Shown piece by piece: positions 10,561 through 22,344 of a stretch of 64,000 bases of DNA; the stretch's first letter is position 1, and each line of letters starts with the position of its first letter. Source of the stretch: Paralithodes platypus (Eukaryota; Arthropoda; Malacostraca; Decapoda; Lithodidae). Position numbers and translations under genes: made by a program. Under the pieces are notes generated by a model. It did no database searches. It had not been told where the DNA came from and saw nothing but the letters and a program-made list of their open reading frames with translations. The stretch spans positions 15,189,297 to 15,253,296 of the forward strand of contig CM064560.1 in NCBI GenBank assembly GCA_032716605.1. Reading direction: 5' to 3'.

Positions 10561-10612
<52 letters not shown>
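10561..10612. repeat. (TA)n microsatellite
   Basis: About 23 TA dinucleotides after a short GT run, immediately upstream of Penelope-like element 2. Confidence 0.95.
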
Positions 10613-10615
<3 letters not shown>

Positions 10616-10694
10616 ACAGTATATGGAGGCTAAATCACAAATACGTGTGATCAAATTATGTAGTAAAAATCGCTAGGGAAAAAGGAAACATTGG

Positions 10695-10735
10695 AACCAA
10701 GCTTTCGTCTACGCTCTCAAGACATCTTCAGGGTA
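10695..10735 (-). ncRNA. Hammerhead-ribozyme-like core in PLE-2 terminal region
   Basis: On the minus strand CTGAAGA (10725-10731) is followed by a possible stem GTCT/AGAC with a nine-base loop and then GAAA (10703-10706). This is the order of the hammerhead core CUGANGA, helix II, GAAA. Penelope-like elements are known to carry minimal hammerheads in their terminal repeats. One extra base sits between the core and helix II and I cannot define helix I, so this may be a degenerate or coincidental match. Confidence 0.35.
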
Positions 10736-11139
10736 ATACAGAAAACAGGGGAAGAGTGAGGCTTAAATAACCGTCTTGAATCATCTGGAATATTTTCAAA
10801 TTTCAAGTCCTGTATCCTGCCAAAATATACACAAAACTTTATTGCAACTCTCACAACTCGAGCCTACAAAATCTGTTCTGAATATTGTCAACTACTTACT
10901 GAATTAGCTTACTTGAAAGATATATTGTACACATATGGGTTTCCTACGAAATTCACAGACACACATACATAGACAAAACACTGATTAATGTATTAAATCC
11001 GACCCCAAAGTCTCTCAAGATATCGAAATATCCTGCATGTTTAAAAGTGATATTCAGAGGCCCAAGCCGTTACCATCCAACGAACAAATTAAGCAAATTG
11101 CTTCGAAATACGTATTCCCAATTAGCAGTGCGAGTTATA

Positions 11140-13593
11140 TTTTAAACTGGTCAATCAGACTCATTTTATCTCACTCAACTAGTCAACCAACCCACCCGTG
11201 TACCAGATAATCCTAATCATAATTCCCACCTACTGGACTTATTTTTAACAACCAATTCAGAAAATTATGATGTTACAGTGAGGTCCCCGCTTGGATCTTC
11301 TGATCACTGTTTGATACAGGCCACCTGTCTATCACCTACCACACCTTCCCACTCTGAACCTGTTTTGGTGACTAAATGGCATTACGATAGGGCAGACTGG
11401 GAGGGTCTTCAAGGTTTCTTTATTGGTATTCCCTGGACCTCTTTCTTTTCTAATGATGCACACTCCACCTTGAGCCACATACAAGATTTTGTAAAAATTG
11501 GAATGGAAACTGTTATTCCTCATCAAACGTACAGTAAAAGATCTAATTCACCTAAATGGTTTGACCATAATTGTGCTAGAGTAACTGAACAAAAAGCAAT
11601 AGCCTACAATGCATACACAAGATCAAAAACACATGAATCCTTTAATTACTTTAGAAACATCAGAAATCATGCCAAAACTGTATTAAACCAAACTAAATCA
11701 AACTTTCTCCACAAGCAGGCAAATAAACTTCTAAATAATCCAAATGATAACAAAATATTTTGGTCTACTCTTAACTCATTTAAATCCAACTTCACTACTG
11801 CTTCATCCATTCCACCATTAAAATCTCTGACTGGCAATCTTGTAAGTGACCCACGAGGTAAAGCTAACCTTCTTGCGGATATTTTCTCCACCAACTCAAC
11901 CTTAGATGAAATAAATCAAGATGTCCCTGTACTTAATTTTAATTCGCCTGAAATTCCCTCACTTAAGATCCATACCAGACATGTCAAAACTATTTTGCAG
12001 AATCTCTCGGTAGATAAGGCTCCTGGTCCAGATGAAATTCCTCCAATAGTACTTAAGAATTGCTCCTTGGTGCTCGCTCCTGTATTGGCAAACATTTTCC
12101 GTCTGTGTACTCATACCTCATGCTTCCCAGTACCCTGGAAAGAAGCAAACATCCATCCAGTTCCTAAAAAAGGTGCCTCTTCAGATCCATCAAACTACAG
12201 ACCAATAGCTATAACTTCCACTCTTGGTAAAGTCTTTGAAATTATATTAAATAATCACATAATTAAGCATCTTGAGAATAATAAATTAATCAGTGATAGG
12301 CAATATGGTTTTAGACGATGTCGATCAACTGCAGACATGCTTTGCCTTCTTACGCATCAAATCAACCAAGCTACAGACCAACATGGTGAAACACATACAA
12401 TAGCACTGGATATATCAAAGGCATTTGATAGAGTCTGGCATCAATCCTTATTGTCGAAGATGTCACACTACGGCCTTGCATCATTAGTTCCACTAATTTC
12501 TTCTTATCTTCATAACAGAAAAATACGTGTAATGGTAGATGGCCTATATTCTCAATTTCACTCAATAAATGCTGGTGTTCCCCAGGGATCAGTTTTGGCC
12601 CCAATTCTGTTCCTCATTCATATCAATGATCTCATATCTACCACTCATAATCCAATACATTCCTACGCAGATGACTCAACACTCCACAGTTCCTTCACAT
12701 TTACCAATTCTTTCACCCAACCCGATCTTATAAATTCAAAAATAAACACTGCAATTTCTCTGAACCAGGACCTTTCTAGAATTAATGGATGGGGACAAAA
12801 GAATCTAGTTTCCTTTAATGCACAGAAAACCAAGTACATTCAATTTTCTAACCGACAGAATCTCACTGACTCCCATATATTTTTAATTATGTAAATATTC
12901 CCACTTCCCCTAGTATTGACATTCTCGGTGTAACATTAACTACTAACTTGAGCTGGACACATTATGTTAGAGGCATTGCTAAGAATGCCTCTAAAAAACT
13001 GGGACTCCTGTACAGAGTTCGAGAATTCTTCATTGACGAGCAGTTGGCCGTGATATATAAAAGTCATGTGCGTTCTCAGATGGATTACTGTTCACCTCTG
13101 TGGGGTGGAAGTGGAGTGGTTGCATTGAGGCAGTTGGACAAAATTCAAAATAAAGCTATTAGATTAATCAATAACCCTGCAATCACACAGGACCTTCCTA
13201 CATTATCCATACGAAGAAACGTTGCATCCCTTGCATTATTCTACAGATATTTTCACAGCAATTGTTCCGAGGAACTTGCTTCAATTGTGCCGCCTCTCCA
13301 CATCTTTCCCCGTAGAACTAGGGCAGCTGAGAGCGCCCATGAATTTACACTTTCTCCTCCACAATGCAGGACTTCTGCTTATCAGAATTCATTTATCCCC
13401 AGAGCTACTACTCTTTGGAATTCACTTCCCTCGAATTGCTTTCCACAAACTTACAATCTACAAATGTTTAAATCCAGTTGTTACAAACATTTTATGAATG
13501 GAGGATGCCTTTAGGCACATGGACCTTTCTGTTTTATCTGTGTTTTTCCTTCCTCCGTTCATTGTCTCTTTAAAAAAAAAAAAAAAAAAAAAA
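11140..13593 (+). mobile_element. LINE-B (Jockey-type), 5'-truncated, inserted in PLE-2
   Basis: Starts within the apurinic endonuclease domain (LLDLFLTTNSENYDV, then SDHC near 11300), continues through RT and ends with the 3' UTR CATTGTCTCTT and a 22 bp A tail (13572-13593). The left boundary is approximate because no target duplication was resolved. It is almost identical over its 3' 700 bp to the copy inside the FEN/CXC gene. Confidence 0.85.
11278..13514 (+). pseudogene. LINE-B endonuclease C-terminus and reverse transcriptase, frameshifted
   Basis: The first frame (11278-12894) begins in the endonuclease tail and carries RT motifs NYRPIAI, LDISKAFDRVW, AGVPQGSVLAPILF and the catalytic YADD near 12670. 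At about 12885 one T is missing relative to the copy at 4060, which shifts the frame. The remainder (about 12900-13514) continues to the family C-terminus FMNGGCL. The single frameshift shows this copy was intact recently. The genuine start lies upstream and was lost by truncation. Confidence 0.88.
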
Positions 13594-14072
13594 TCGACCA
13601 GTAGTCTTTTCACTATAAAGGAAAAAATACCAGCACATTTAGAGTCGTCTCTCGTATACAGATATACATGTGACAGCTGTCAGGCATCATATATAGGTAA
13701 GACAGAGAGACACCTAAACACGAGTATATGAACATCCAGGTACAGTACTTCAGTTCGAACAGGTAGTCATATTTCTAAACCACCATTCAGTGACATCAGG
13801 TAGGCATATTTCTAAACCACCATTCAGTGACATCAGGTAGTCATATTTCTAAACCACCATTCAGTGACATCAGGTAGGCATATTTCTAAACCACCATTCA
13901 GTGACATCAGACTCTACTCACACACACACGATCACACTATCAAGCGAGCCTCCTTCACAATATTAGATAAAAGTCAACTTAATTCCGATCTGACTATCAT
14001 GGAGATATTACACACACACTAGCAACCCACGATAGGCGAAAATTCTTCCTCTGCCCAGTTACTATGTTTTAA
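13594..14072 (+). pseudogene. PLE-2 GIY-YIG nuclease domain, broken
   Basis: The frame after the LINE-B tail reads YRYTCDSCQASYIGKTERHL, the CxxC plus YIG core of Penelope GIY-YIG nucleases, and then meets a stop near 13730. Downstream text SHISKPPFSDI is caught in a four-fold 37 bp tandem expansion. Recognisable C-terminal text resumes (DLTIMEILH, then LLCF at 14072). The domain would nick DNA during Penelope insertion; this copy cannot. Confidence 0.75.
13763..13910 (+). repeat. 37 bp x 4 tandem repeat inside the PLE-2 nuclease
   Basis: Four contiguous 37 bp units (13763-13799, 13800-13836, 13837-13873, 13874-13910) differ only at one T/G position, alternating T, G, T, G. Since 37 is not a multiple of three, each copy changes frame. 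The alternation suggests duplication first of a single unit and then of a dimer. Confidence 0.92.
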
Positions 14073-14375
14073 GGTATATGTTGTATAATATATGTTATAT
14101 GTACATATTAGTAGTAGTTTGTGATACTATTTCAGTTTGGATTATAGTTACATTTTATGATATGAATTGACAAGCAATCGTGCTTTCTTTTTAATACCTG
14201 TAATTAGCATATTTGTTGTGTTCTTATTTAATTGTGTTACAGTTTGGTTTGCTTTATAATTTAGCCAATCATTTTCAAGTAATGTAAAGTTTTGAAAGAA
14301 ATACCTTAAAGTTGAGTTTGCATATAATTTACTTTATATACTGTATGTCGTGTAGCAATAGTTAACGTTTGTCCT
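14073..14375. other. Unassigned AT-rich sequence (PLE-2 3' flank)
   Basis: AT-rich, probably 3' UTR of PLE-2 or flanking DNA. No gene is seen. Confidence 0.45.
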
Positions 14376-15316
14376 TATTAGTTGTTGTTGTTCTCGTTCC
14401 CTAAGCTGCCAGGCCGAACAGCCCCGCATCACTAAGGAAGGCCATGGCTACAGTCGGGCTTTCCCATAGGGCTCTCAAGGAGTGTAGATTATGTTGTTGG
14501 CATAAGTGATTGTGTGAAATGCAGTCTTCTACTATGTGTTTAATGGTATGGGGTGCTGTGTCACATCCCGGGCAGGTGTCGTCGACGGAATCAACTAGTC
14601 TCTTCTCATAGCTCAGAAGAGCTGGATGGTGCCCACATCTCGACCTGGCCAGGTGGCTTCTGTCCTCGCGAGGAAGGGAAGATTCAGAAGGATGGATTTC
14701 AGGAGGTCATGCCTGCAGCTGGGTGTTGTCTATGAGTGATTGGATGGAACGGCGAGAAATATGAGTATGGATGTGCTTTTGGAAGCTGGTTTGGGGTGAG
14801 CAGGGAGGGAGAGATGACAGTATGTGTGTGTGATACCGTGTGCTGGGTGTTGTTTTGATATTTCATGGTGTCTGTTGGTGTGTTGCCATGTAGTGTAATG
14901 GGTGGTGTTGGTTTGTGGAGGCTGCATCCAGGAATTGAGTGTCTCTCATGTCCAGGTGACTTTGAGAACTTTGGTTTCTTGATGTAGGTGATCTGTAGGT
15001 GTAGTAGCTGTGCAGCCTGTGACGATTTTTAGGGATTTATTTTGAATAGACTGCAAGGTCTTGTGATGTGTGTCAGCTAGGTTAGAAGCCCAGTCAGGGC
15101 TTGCATATTAAATCAATGAGCTTATGTATTGTTTGTAAACTGCGGTGGTAGTTTCTTTGTTGTGTCCACATTTTGTGTGGGCAAATGACTTGAGGGCGTT
15201 AAGTCTGTGTGTCAGTTTATTGTTTTATGTTTGTGGTATGTTGTTTGAATGTCATGGATTATCATATGTTACTCCTAGGATTTTGGGTGAGTGTGTGTGT
15301 GTTAGGGGTGTGTTGT

Positions 15317-15724
15317 TTATGGTGAGGTGTGAGGTGTATTTATGTTCGGCTGTACAGCTTGTGAGGAGGGTTGCGGTAGATTTGGCTGGGTACTACTTGA
15401 GTCTGTTTGTAGTACACCAGTCATGTAGTGTGTTAAGATAGGGTTGTGAAGGAGAAGTGTTGCTCTGTCCGAGTTTTGGTGTTTGCATGTGAGTGCTATG
15501 TTGTCTGCATAGGAAGCTATTTTTATTTGAGGTGTGTAGGGTGTAGGTATATCGTGCATGTACAGATTGAAGAGTGAGGGCAATAAGACGGATCCTTGCG
15601 TGACTCTGTTTGTGAACTTTCTGGTGCTAGATGACTGACCGGCAAATTTTATGTGTGCAGATCTGCCTACTAGGAAGTTGGTCAGCCATCTTTTTGTTAT
15701 GTTGTGCATGTTTGTGTCATACAT
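15317..15724 (-). pseudogene. LINE-D reverse transcriptase fragment
   Basis: This 135-codon frame contains QGSVLLPSLFNLYMHDIP and then YADNIALTCKH. The latter is the catalytic YADD box with the second aspartate changed to Asn. Upstream text KRWLTNFLVGRSAHIKF fits the preceding RT region. The altered catalytic residue and surrounding stops mark it as dead. Confidence 0.75.
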
Positions 15725-16535
15725 TATGTTTGCTAGGTTGTGGCGAGGGATGGCTTCGAAGGCTTTACTAATGTCAAGTGTGGCAAGTAGTGATCTGTGT
15801 GGTGGTCTGGCTGAGTTGATGCCGTCAAAAGCACTTTGTGTAAGGTCTGTAAGAAGAGTGTTTGTGGAGTGCAGTGGCCTGAAGCCATGTTATGTTGGAG
15901 CTAGGGGTAGAGCTTGTGTGGTCAGTTGTAGAACAAGGCTTTCTAAGACTGTGGACTAGGGCGGTATGAGGAGGGGAGCGTGGGGTCTTTGTTGGGTTTT
16001 GGGAATGTAATGATGACATCATGCTTCCAGATGTCTGGTATTGTGTTGTGTGAATAATTGTAGATTGATATATTGGTGAGTGCTTGTATGCCTTGTGGTC
16101 CTAGGTGTTTGAGGTGTATGTTGCTTATGTTATCTGGACCACAGGCGGGTGAGTGCTTGAGATTGTTGATGATGTGCTATGTCTGGTTGTTGGTGAAGGG
16201 TGCATAGTCAAGGTCTGTGGGGAATTGCCTCATACGTTGGATGCCACGTCGGTCGTCTTTATGGGGGTTTAGGTGGCTTACATGAGAGAAGTGATTAATT
16301 AGAGTGTTTGTTTGTTGTTTATATGAAGGAGTAGAGTCTGTTGTTGGGAGTGCAGCATGTGATTGTGTAGTATTGATGTTGGAAAGTGTGATGCTGTTTA
16401 AGTATTTATTGTTTTGTAGAGTTTTTTGGGATTTGTTTTGTGATCAAGTGTTTGGAGGTAGTTATTACAATTTAGTGTTTGTTGTTCTTGTATTTTGTTT
16501 GTTATTTTTGTTTTATTTTTTGTTATTGTTTCTAT

Positions 16536-17711
16536 GTGATTGAGGGAGGCAAAAGGCAGAACTACCTATAGCGAGTGCCTCCCCCATAGTTGAAAGAGTG
16601 ACAGGGCCAAAATCAAGGGACGTTCAAGCCAAAATGCCTGGACACACAGAGTTTGAAGCAATTTAAATCATAGGAAGAGGGAAAGACTGATTCTGGGAGA
16701 GAGTTCCAAAGCTCAGCTGTTGAGTAGAAGAAAGTTTGAGAGTAACGCTTCACTCTTGGGTTGGAGAGTTGCACAGAGTAGGGGTGGGATTGAGTTGCAA
16801 GATGGGTACCACGTGCCCTACGTAAAGGATGTGGTATGCACTGGGAAAGCTCTGAGGAACACTGATTATTATAGTAGCGATAGAATAGCGAGAGAGATGC
16901 AACATTGCGGCGGAGAGAGAGAGATTGCAGAGAGTTGCTGAGTGGACGGGAGTTAATGATACGAAAGGCCTTCCTTTCAACTTTGTCTAGGAGAGCGGTG
17001 TGAGAGGAACCTCCCCACACATGTGAACATTACTCAGTACAAGGACGCACTATGCCCCTGTACAGAGCAAGAAGCTGTGTAGGGGAAAAGAACCCCCTAA
17101 GGCGGTTGAACACACCCAGCTTCTGGGAGGCTGCTTTAGCAAGACTGGTAATATGGTCCTTCCAAATGAGAGCAGAAGAAAAAGAGACACCAAGAATATT
17201 GAGAGAAGATGAAGGGTTGATTTTTGTATTGTTGAAGAATAAGGGATAGTCCGCTGGGAGATCCTGACAGGTAGATAGATGGAGAAATTGGGTTTTGGAA
17301 GCATTAAAGTTAACAAGGTTTTCTCTGCCCCAATTGGAGATAGTATTTAGATCAGAATTTAAGAGTTCTATGACTTCATTATGTTTGTCGTTAAGGGATT
17401 GCTGGCTGGGCGTTCTGAAAAACTAATGGAGTAGTGTAAGGTTGAGTCGTCTGCGTATGAATGGATGGGAATTAAGGTACAGTTAAGATCATTTATAAAA
17501 ATTAGAAAGAGAATAGGAGATAGGAGAGAGCCCTGAGGAACACCGGAGTTTATAGGGTGAGGAAGTGAACAATGGCCGTCCACAACCACGGCTATGGAAC
17601 GGCCGGAAAGGAAATTAGAGACAAAGGCACAGATAGAGGGGTAGAAACCGAAGGAGGGTAGTTCAGAAATTAAAGATTTGTGCCAGACTCTATCGAAGGC
17701 TTTCGATATGT
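16536..17711 (-). mobile_element. LINE-C copy 1 (Jockey-type), 5'-truncated
   Basis: Minus-strand RT text runs from AFDRVWHK near 17700 through SGVPQGSLLSPILF and YADDSTLHYS (about 17440-17550) to WNSLPESVFPSSY and the 3' UTR ending CACATAGAAACAA. It is broken by small indels into frames at 17589-17368, 17316-17050 and 17020-16613. It lies inside LINE-D. Confidence 0.85.
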
Positions 17712-18030
17712 GTGTTGATTGCTTGGGTTTGTTGTGTGGGGGATGCTGGGGAGTGTTTTAGTGTGTCACGTTGTCTGATGAGGTTTTAAATTTATGGTGA
17801 GAAGTTGGGGTTGTGTCTTTTTCTGTTACTTCTTGGAATGTGTTTCTTGTCAGCATTTTTGGATAGTTGTTGAATGTGTGGACAGCATTGTTGCTATTAG
17901 TGATGGATGTGCTGTTTAGAGCTTCAATGTGCTGTTGTCTTGTTTATGAAAGCTTCCCAGTTGGCTCTTTTATAGTTAGTGTATGTGTATATGTGGCTAG
18001 CTGGGGCGAGTCTGGTTTTGGTGGTGATAA

Positions 18031-18530
18031 TGATCGGGAGAGAGTTAATTCAAATACAATTACCCGATATAATCTTGTCAAACAATCTAGCCTTTTGTCT
18101 AAGACTGTTGCACTGTAAATTACTTCTTCACGTTAATTAAATAAATGTATTTTGATATAAATTGTGTAAGAATTAATGTTAGGGTTAAATTTCCATATAT
18201 AATCGTTTGTATCTATTTGTTTAACACCAGTTCACGATATTCATTTTTAGTTAGTATACTGTATATATTGTTACCGCCATATATTTTGAGAATATAGAAT
18301 ATGTACGTCCCATTTATTATTTAGCAGTGTCAAGGTGTTTCTATTTTTGTGTTCACTATATTAAGGAAATATACTGTATATTATTGTAATGAAGGCATTT
18401 GTAAATTTAAACCAAATGTATTCAAATTAAATATTTCTAATGATGCAACACAAAGATTGCGAAACGCCAACACATACAGATGTCCAAGTTGTTTGTACAA
18501 GCGCTGGTATTACTTCTCCTAGGATCCACA
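18031..18530. other. Unassigned AT-rich sequence
   Basis: AT-rich DNA between LINE-D and the next LINE-C copy; nothing recognisable. Confidence 0.5.
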
Positions 18531-19320
18531 AGTAATGTATTTTTTTTTTCTTTCTATGTGAGTGAGGGAAGCAAAAGGCAGAACTGCCTGTAGCGAGTGC
18601 CTCCCCCATAGTTGAAAGAGTGACAGGGACAAAATCAAAGGACGTTCGAGCCAAAATGCCTGGACACACGGAGTTTGAAGCAATTTAAGTCATAGGAAGA
18701 GGAAAAGACTGATTCTGGGAGAGAGTTCCATAGCTCAGCTGTTGAATAGAAGAAAGTTTGAAAGTAATGTTTCACTCTTGAGTTGGAGAGTTGCACAGAG
18801 TAGGGGTGGAATTGTGTTGCAAGACGGGTACCAGTGCCCTACGTAAAGGAGGTGGTATACACTGGGAAAGCTCTGAGGAACACTGATTATTATAGTAGCG
18901 ATAGAATAGCGAGGGAGATACAACATTGCGGCGGAGAGAGAGAGATTGCAGAGAATTGGTGAGTGGACGGGAGTTAATGATACGAAAGGCCTTCCTCTCA
19001 ACTTTGTCTAGGAGAGTGATGTGAGAGGAACCTCCCCACACATGTGAACAATACTCAATACAAGGAAGCACTATGCCCCTGTACAGAGCAAGAAGCTGTG
19101 TAGGGGTAAAGAACCCCCTAACGCGGTTGAGCACACCCAGCTTCTGGGAGGCTGCTTTAGCAAGACTGGTAATATGGTCCTTCCAACTGAGAGCAGAAGA
19201 AAAAGAGACACCAAGAATATTGAGAGAAGATGAAGGATTGATTTTTGTATTGTTGAAGAATAAGGGATAGTCCGCTGGGAGTTCCTGACGGGTAGATATG
19301 GAGAAATTGGGTTTTGGAAG
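18531..19320 (-). mobile_element. LINE-C copy 2, 3' fragment
   Basis: Near-duplicate of the 3' 790 bp of LINE-C copy 1, from the thumb/C-terminal RT region (SLNILGVSFSSALSWKDHI) to the 3' UTR with a short poly(T) on the plus strand. It is truncated exactly where the left arm of a piggyBac-like inverted repeat begins (19321). Confidence 0.85.
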
Positions 19321-19800
19321 CAGTGGAGGTAGTTGTCGATTCGAACACAGGCATTTTGTTTTGTTATTCCCTTCCGTGCTGGCGGCTCTTATACAATAAA
19401 ATATGTATAGTTTCCAACAGTATCTTTCTTTAAAATAAAGTAACATAATAACGGATTCAGATTAAAAATACCTAAAACATTATATTTATCAAAACTACAA
19501 AATTAAATTTGCCGTATTTGTTAAAATTCAACTTCTATTTATATTAATCCTGTGTAGTCGGATGGACTCTTACACGCCAAAACAAAATTTCACCATGGAG
19601 CTCGGCATGCCACTTACAGTATACTTCTGCACTCTAAATAAAACTTTCAAATAGCACATGCATTTGGTTTGAGTATGGGGGTGCTCTTGTTGCTCTAATA
19701 CTCCCACTAAGTGGTAATATCAATACTTATCTCGCCGCCAGCACAGAAGGGAATCACAAAACCAAAATGCCTGTGTTCGAATCGAGAACTACCTCCACTG
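19321..19800. repeat. 66 bp inverted repeat containing a piggyBac-like start codon
   Basis: The arm at 19321-19386 is nearly identical to the reverse complement of 19734-19800. Each arm carries the same first codons (MPVFES). The arms are separated by about 350 bp of AT-rich DNA without a gene. This may be a head-to-head duplication of the 5' end of the adjacent piggyBac-like gene. Confidence 0.85.
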
Positions 19801-21068
19801 CGGCCCTCCAAACCCGTACGCCTAAGAAAAAAGGGAAAACGAAAGACTTTTTAAGTCTTGGTGGTGTTTTGAGAGTGCTAACTGACTTGGATAATAAGGA
19901 AAAATCTGCCTTAGAAGAGCTTGAGAGTGACACTGAACACAATTGCGCAGTGATAGAGAGGAAGATGTTCGCAAGGGCAAATAATGTCATGGTTTTGCGA
20001 GTGTCAGCAACGATGACTATGAATACTTTGACGATGAATGACAGTGTAGTGTCAGGGAGAGTAAAAACAGTGATGATGAACGTGAATAACGTACTTTGAG
20101 TGACCTGGGAAGTGTGCTACCCTCATTGAGAGATACGTCGCTACATTCTTGTACCCCAAGTACCCCTCTAACACCTTCCCCTGCCAGGGTAGTTACTTAT
20201 TTTTTATATATTGGCTATCTTGGAAAGTGTGCTGGAGTAAGCAAGTTAGGAGGAAGCAGCAGAGAGAGGAAATTTTAAGAGATCATGAGAACGATGGAGG
20301 CGATGAGTCATTCGCAGCATATCTCCCAACCCAGCATCACCCAACCACCACTGTATCCTCGCATCCATATGACCACCCGCAACCATCCACCAATGGTTAT
20401 AGTAGTTCAGCCTCATCCAACCGCAAAGGAAATAGCACAACAAATAACCTAGCATTCCATTAATAATTATTTTTTACTCCCTCAAACATTTCTCTGCCCT
20501 CAGTCCTCTACAGTAAAGGGGCATTGACTCATATCTCGCCAGATATCTCCCCAACATCTAGTGACTCTCCACAGCTCAGTGGGTGGCATTAACTCGCCAA
20601 GACTCTCAACTACTCATCGCCTCACTAAAAGACCTCACACAAGTGATCTATCTTCCACTTCACCTTGCAATCAACGCACACGTATTGGAAACTGGGATAC
20701 ACCGCCTTATATCTCTCCAGGATGTGTTGTAGACCCTGTCTATGAGCCTGATGACAATCTTAATTATGGCCTGCCTGTCAGTTACTCAGATGACTCTGGT
20801 GAGGACGGTGGTGATGATCCTGATGACCCTACACATAGACGTGGCCATGGTCGAGGTCAATGCAGATTCTGAAATAGGGTTAGGTGGGATGGTGCCCGGG
20901 GTGGTAAAGGTGATGTTGGATCAGTATTTTGACAAGGAATACACCTTGTATACTGATAATTACTACACGTTCGCCCACCGTACGAAGTACCTGCAAACCA
21001 TGAAAACCCAGACAGTCGTTTCAGTACGGGAGTGGTGGAAGGACATGTTTACCCAGCACACGAGATGA
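19767..21068 (+). pseudogene. piggyBac-like transposase remnant (PGBD)
   Basis: The start MPVFES is followed by a basic and then acidic N-terminal region (19767-20099), homologous to the remnant at 52594-52960. A break leads into frames at 20561-20872 and 20742-21068. The last contains FDKEYTLYTDNYYT, matching the piggyBac catalytic block around the second aspartate (YTDNYYTSP type). The first and third catalytic blocks are not visible. Frameshifts and deletions make it non-functional. Confidence 0.7.
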
Positions 21069-22344
21069 TGCTAGCCATGCACTGGTACAACCAGCGGAAG
21101 GTGAATGTGATCACAACCATCCACACAGGCCAGTTCGTAAGGGTTCAGATAAGCGTACTAGGAACCAAGTGAGCTGCACCCTGGCTCACTACTGGCAGAC
21201 AACAAGAATAATGCAGAGTACATCCTGTATAAGGTATTTCTTTTAGTGAGAGAGCATCCTGTAACTATGAACGAGATCACCAACCCGCTCTCTTCCTAAG
21301 CATTACTTTGTGCAACATGGTATATGATTCATATCACTGTATTGTGTAAAAAGGGCAGAGCCAAGCGCCAGGAATTTATGAGCATTATCATCAAGAATTC
21401 TAATCCAGTGAGTAAAATTAGTCAATCCCATTTTCCCATTGTGATGGAAAAGAATGCAACAAGAAAGTGCCTATTATTAATCAGTACTCTAACTCACAAT
21501 TGCTTTGGTTAAATAAGACTCAAAGACGGGCAGGAACAGCCAACACCAGCGAGTTATTCTGAGTGAAAGCGATTACAGTAGGAAGGTTCTATAAAGTAAT
21601 GCAGTGTACAACAATGATCCGATTCAGAATAACCATATCACTCTCTATAATAAAGTAAGTGCAGTTAAATATCACCGAGAGGTAAAAGTTAAACCACTAC
21701 AAAGGTAGAAGACCAGTTGGGTGTTCACAGCAGGTTAGCTGAGAAATACTGACTCTTCACTCTATTCTTTCTCATAAGTTAACTATGATATATACAAAAG
21801 ATACTAAATAGACTACTCTAGGTGAAATAGTTAAGCTCAGGTAGTTCACCAAGTAGATGCTGTACACCGTAAGCAAACGAACCGAACACAATGAAACAAA
21901 TATGGTAATACAACAGGAAGTACAGTACAATTACCTATGAAGCGCTTCACATGTTCACCCAACTCATGCTTCATTACTGGCAACTACTATCTCATAGTGC
22001 TATGGCACTTATATGATTCGAACCTAAGGTGTGATGAAATAATTAAGTATTCCACTCTGCGAAACACTACTGAAAACATAGAATGCATAACCCACACCAA
22101 CAAAGGTGAAACTATATGCATTTTGAGTTTTTCATAACGAAACATGCAATAATATAATACTCAATAAACTGGAAAAAGTATATTTAAATTGTAGACAACA
22201 ATCGAGCAGGGTAATACCGAGGGGAGCATTGATAGGAGTTTGATAAGGAGTTGTTGGAACCCCTGATCCATTTGTCTGGCCTTCTTCACTGTTTCTGTTT
22301 GTGTATCACCTGTGTCTCACCTACACCTCCTCCTCCTCTCCATG
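21069..22344. other. Unassigned sequence
   Basis: No gene or recognisable repeat. It may include the decayed 3' part of the piggyBac remnant (for example around 21070-21300), but no motif supports that firmly. Confidence 0.4.

Larger units (their letters stand above)
10613..14072 (+). mobile_element. Penelope-like element 2 (PLE-2), interrupted by LINE-B
   Basis: Left part (10613 to about 11140) holds a terminal region and the end of a Penelope reverse transcriptase (TTRAYKIC followed by LKDILYTYGFP at about 10845-10960). Right part (13594-14072) holds a GIY-YIG nuclease ending LLCF, as in PLE-1. LINE-B separates them. The RT palm is missing, the linker has stops and the nuclease has a stop plus a repeat expansion, so the copy is dead. 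Confidence 0.75.
14376..18030 (-). mobile_element. LINE-D, decayed, interrupted by LINE-C
   Basis: On the minus strand an old LINE reads from about 18030 down to an AAC-repeat tail at 14376-14390, interrupted by LINE-C at about 16536-17711. The 3' region GCTGTTCGGCCTGGCAG recurs at 37710-37730. RT motifs are visible at 15317-15724. Many stops and shifts make it non-functional. The clade is uncertain; an I/R1-like LINE is my best guess from the RT text and AAC tail. Confidence 0.65.

Noticed and set aside
13763..13910. CRISPR-like 37 bp repeats
   Set aside because: Contiguous units without spacers, inside a Penelope nuclease sequence.
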